From NCBI GenBank assembly GCA_015522935.1, contig WALH01000070.1, positions 1 to 19,772 of the forward strand: a stretch of DNA of 19,772 bases. Reading direction: 5' to 3'. Source of the stretch: DHVE2 group archaeon (GTDB taxonomy: Archaea > Thermoplasmatota > Thermoplasmata > Thermoplasmatales > Aciduliprofundaceae). Below the pieces are notes generated by a model that saw nothing but the letters and a program-made list of their open reading frames with translations, was not told where the DNA came from and did not search any database. This document shows, one piece after another, positions 19,469 to 19,772 of the stretch (its first letter is position 1; each line of letters starts with the position of its first letter). A program made the position numbers and the translations under genes.

Positions 19469-19772
19469 ATGGATTTCGGTTTTATGCTTCCATCATCTGC
19501 TCGTGAGAGCAGAGAGGTAGACGTGCTGATAATTGGAGCAGGGCCTGCAGGTTTGAGTGCTGGAATTTATGCTGTTAGATCAGGGCTCAGTACTTTTATT
19601 GTTGACAAAGGTAATGCTGGGGGATTAGCTGAAGATGCACCCTTTGTAGAGAACTACTTAGGATTTGAAGGTTTGAAGGGTGAAGAGCTTGCAAAGAGAT
19701 TCAAAGAGCACGCAATGAAGTACGTTGAAATTTCTGAAAGAAACGAGGTAAAAGAAATAAAAAAAGAGAATA
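19469..19772 (+). CDS. trxB: Thioredoxin reductase, 3' end cut by window
   Basis: Flavoprotein that passes electrons to thioredoxin or PDO. The visible 101 codons show the FAD motif GAGPAG (residues 23-28) in VLIIGAGPAGLSAGIY, then AGGLAEDAPFVENYLGF and GEELAKRFKEHA, which are typical of TrxR-family FAD domains. The catalytic CxxC lies beyond the window and cannot be checked. I start at ATG 19469 because GAGGTGAT (19457-19464) ends 4 nt before it, the spacing seen at other SD-led starts here. An ATG at 19463, in the SD and one base into the PDO stop, would add two residues. The gene is co-transcribed with PDO. Confidence 0.93.
   Translation, partial: MDFGFMLPSSARESREVDVLIIGAGPAGLSAGIYAVRSGLSTFIVDKGNAGGLAEDAPFVENYLGFEGLKGEELAKRFKEHAMKYVEISERNEVKEIKKEN

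Overview
This window looks like chromosomal DNA from a thermophilic euryarchaeon, most likely of the Thermoplasmatota and perhaps close to Aciduliprofundum. Four things point there: the Kae1-Bud32 fusion, the LSm, RNase HII and protein disulfide oxidoreductase genes, the AT-rich composition, and archaeal TATA boxes placed about 25-28 nt before start codons (leaderless genes). Lineage is inferred from gene content only. No insertion sequence, CRISPR array, tRNA or rRNA gene was seen, and genes are packed tightly with several 3' overlaps.

Layout. Bases 1-4204 (+): a 5'-truncated radical SAM archaeosine enzyme, a small secreted Ca-binding-like protein, a V4R-domain protein, seryl-tRNA synthetase and RNase HII. 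Bases 4198-8851 (-): a compact run read right to left: a 51-codon acidic coiled-coil protein, an LSm protein, a zinc-ribbon/coiled-coil/KaiC-like protein with degraded ATPase motifs, a 98-aa unknown, the KEOPS fusion Kae1-Bud32, and a Ham1/ITPA-type nucleotide-cleansing enzyme. Bases 8996-13756: a site-2 protease, a small Cys-rich protein, a small 84-aa protein, a Kbl/BioF-type aminotransferase, an intergenic stretch that looks like a structured RNA, and a DUF401 permease. Bases 13757-14993 (+): Hsp20 with its own palindromic operator candidate and a co-transcribed winged-helix regulator. Bases 14970-17260 (-): an 89-aa unknown, an RDD membrane protein and a membrane receptor-like protein with an outside EF-hand loop and a cytoplasmic longin/roadblock-like domain. 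Bases 17369-19772 (+): a thiol-disulfide redox module (class I flavin disulfide reductase, protein disulfide oxidoreductase, and a thioredoxin reductase cut by the window edge).

How the genes work together. RNA maintenance and translation dominate the left half (archaeosine, t6A, SerRS, LSm, RNase HII). Protein quality control and redox homeostasis dominate the right half (S2P, Hsp20, PDO/TrxR). The stretches most worth a second look are the two uncharacterised genes between LSm and KEOPS, the putative structured RNA at about 12343-12530, the Hsp20/regulator circuit, and the receptor-like protein at 15902-17260.

Start codons here follow two regimes. One is a TATA box about 25-28 nt before the start codon with no leader. 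The other is a Shine-Dalgarno GGTGAT placed 4-5 nt before ATG. I used these to choose several starts.
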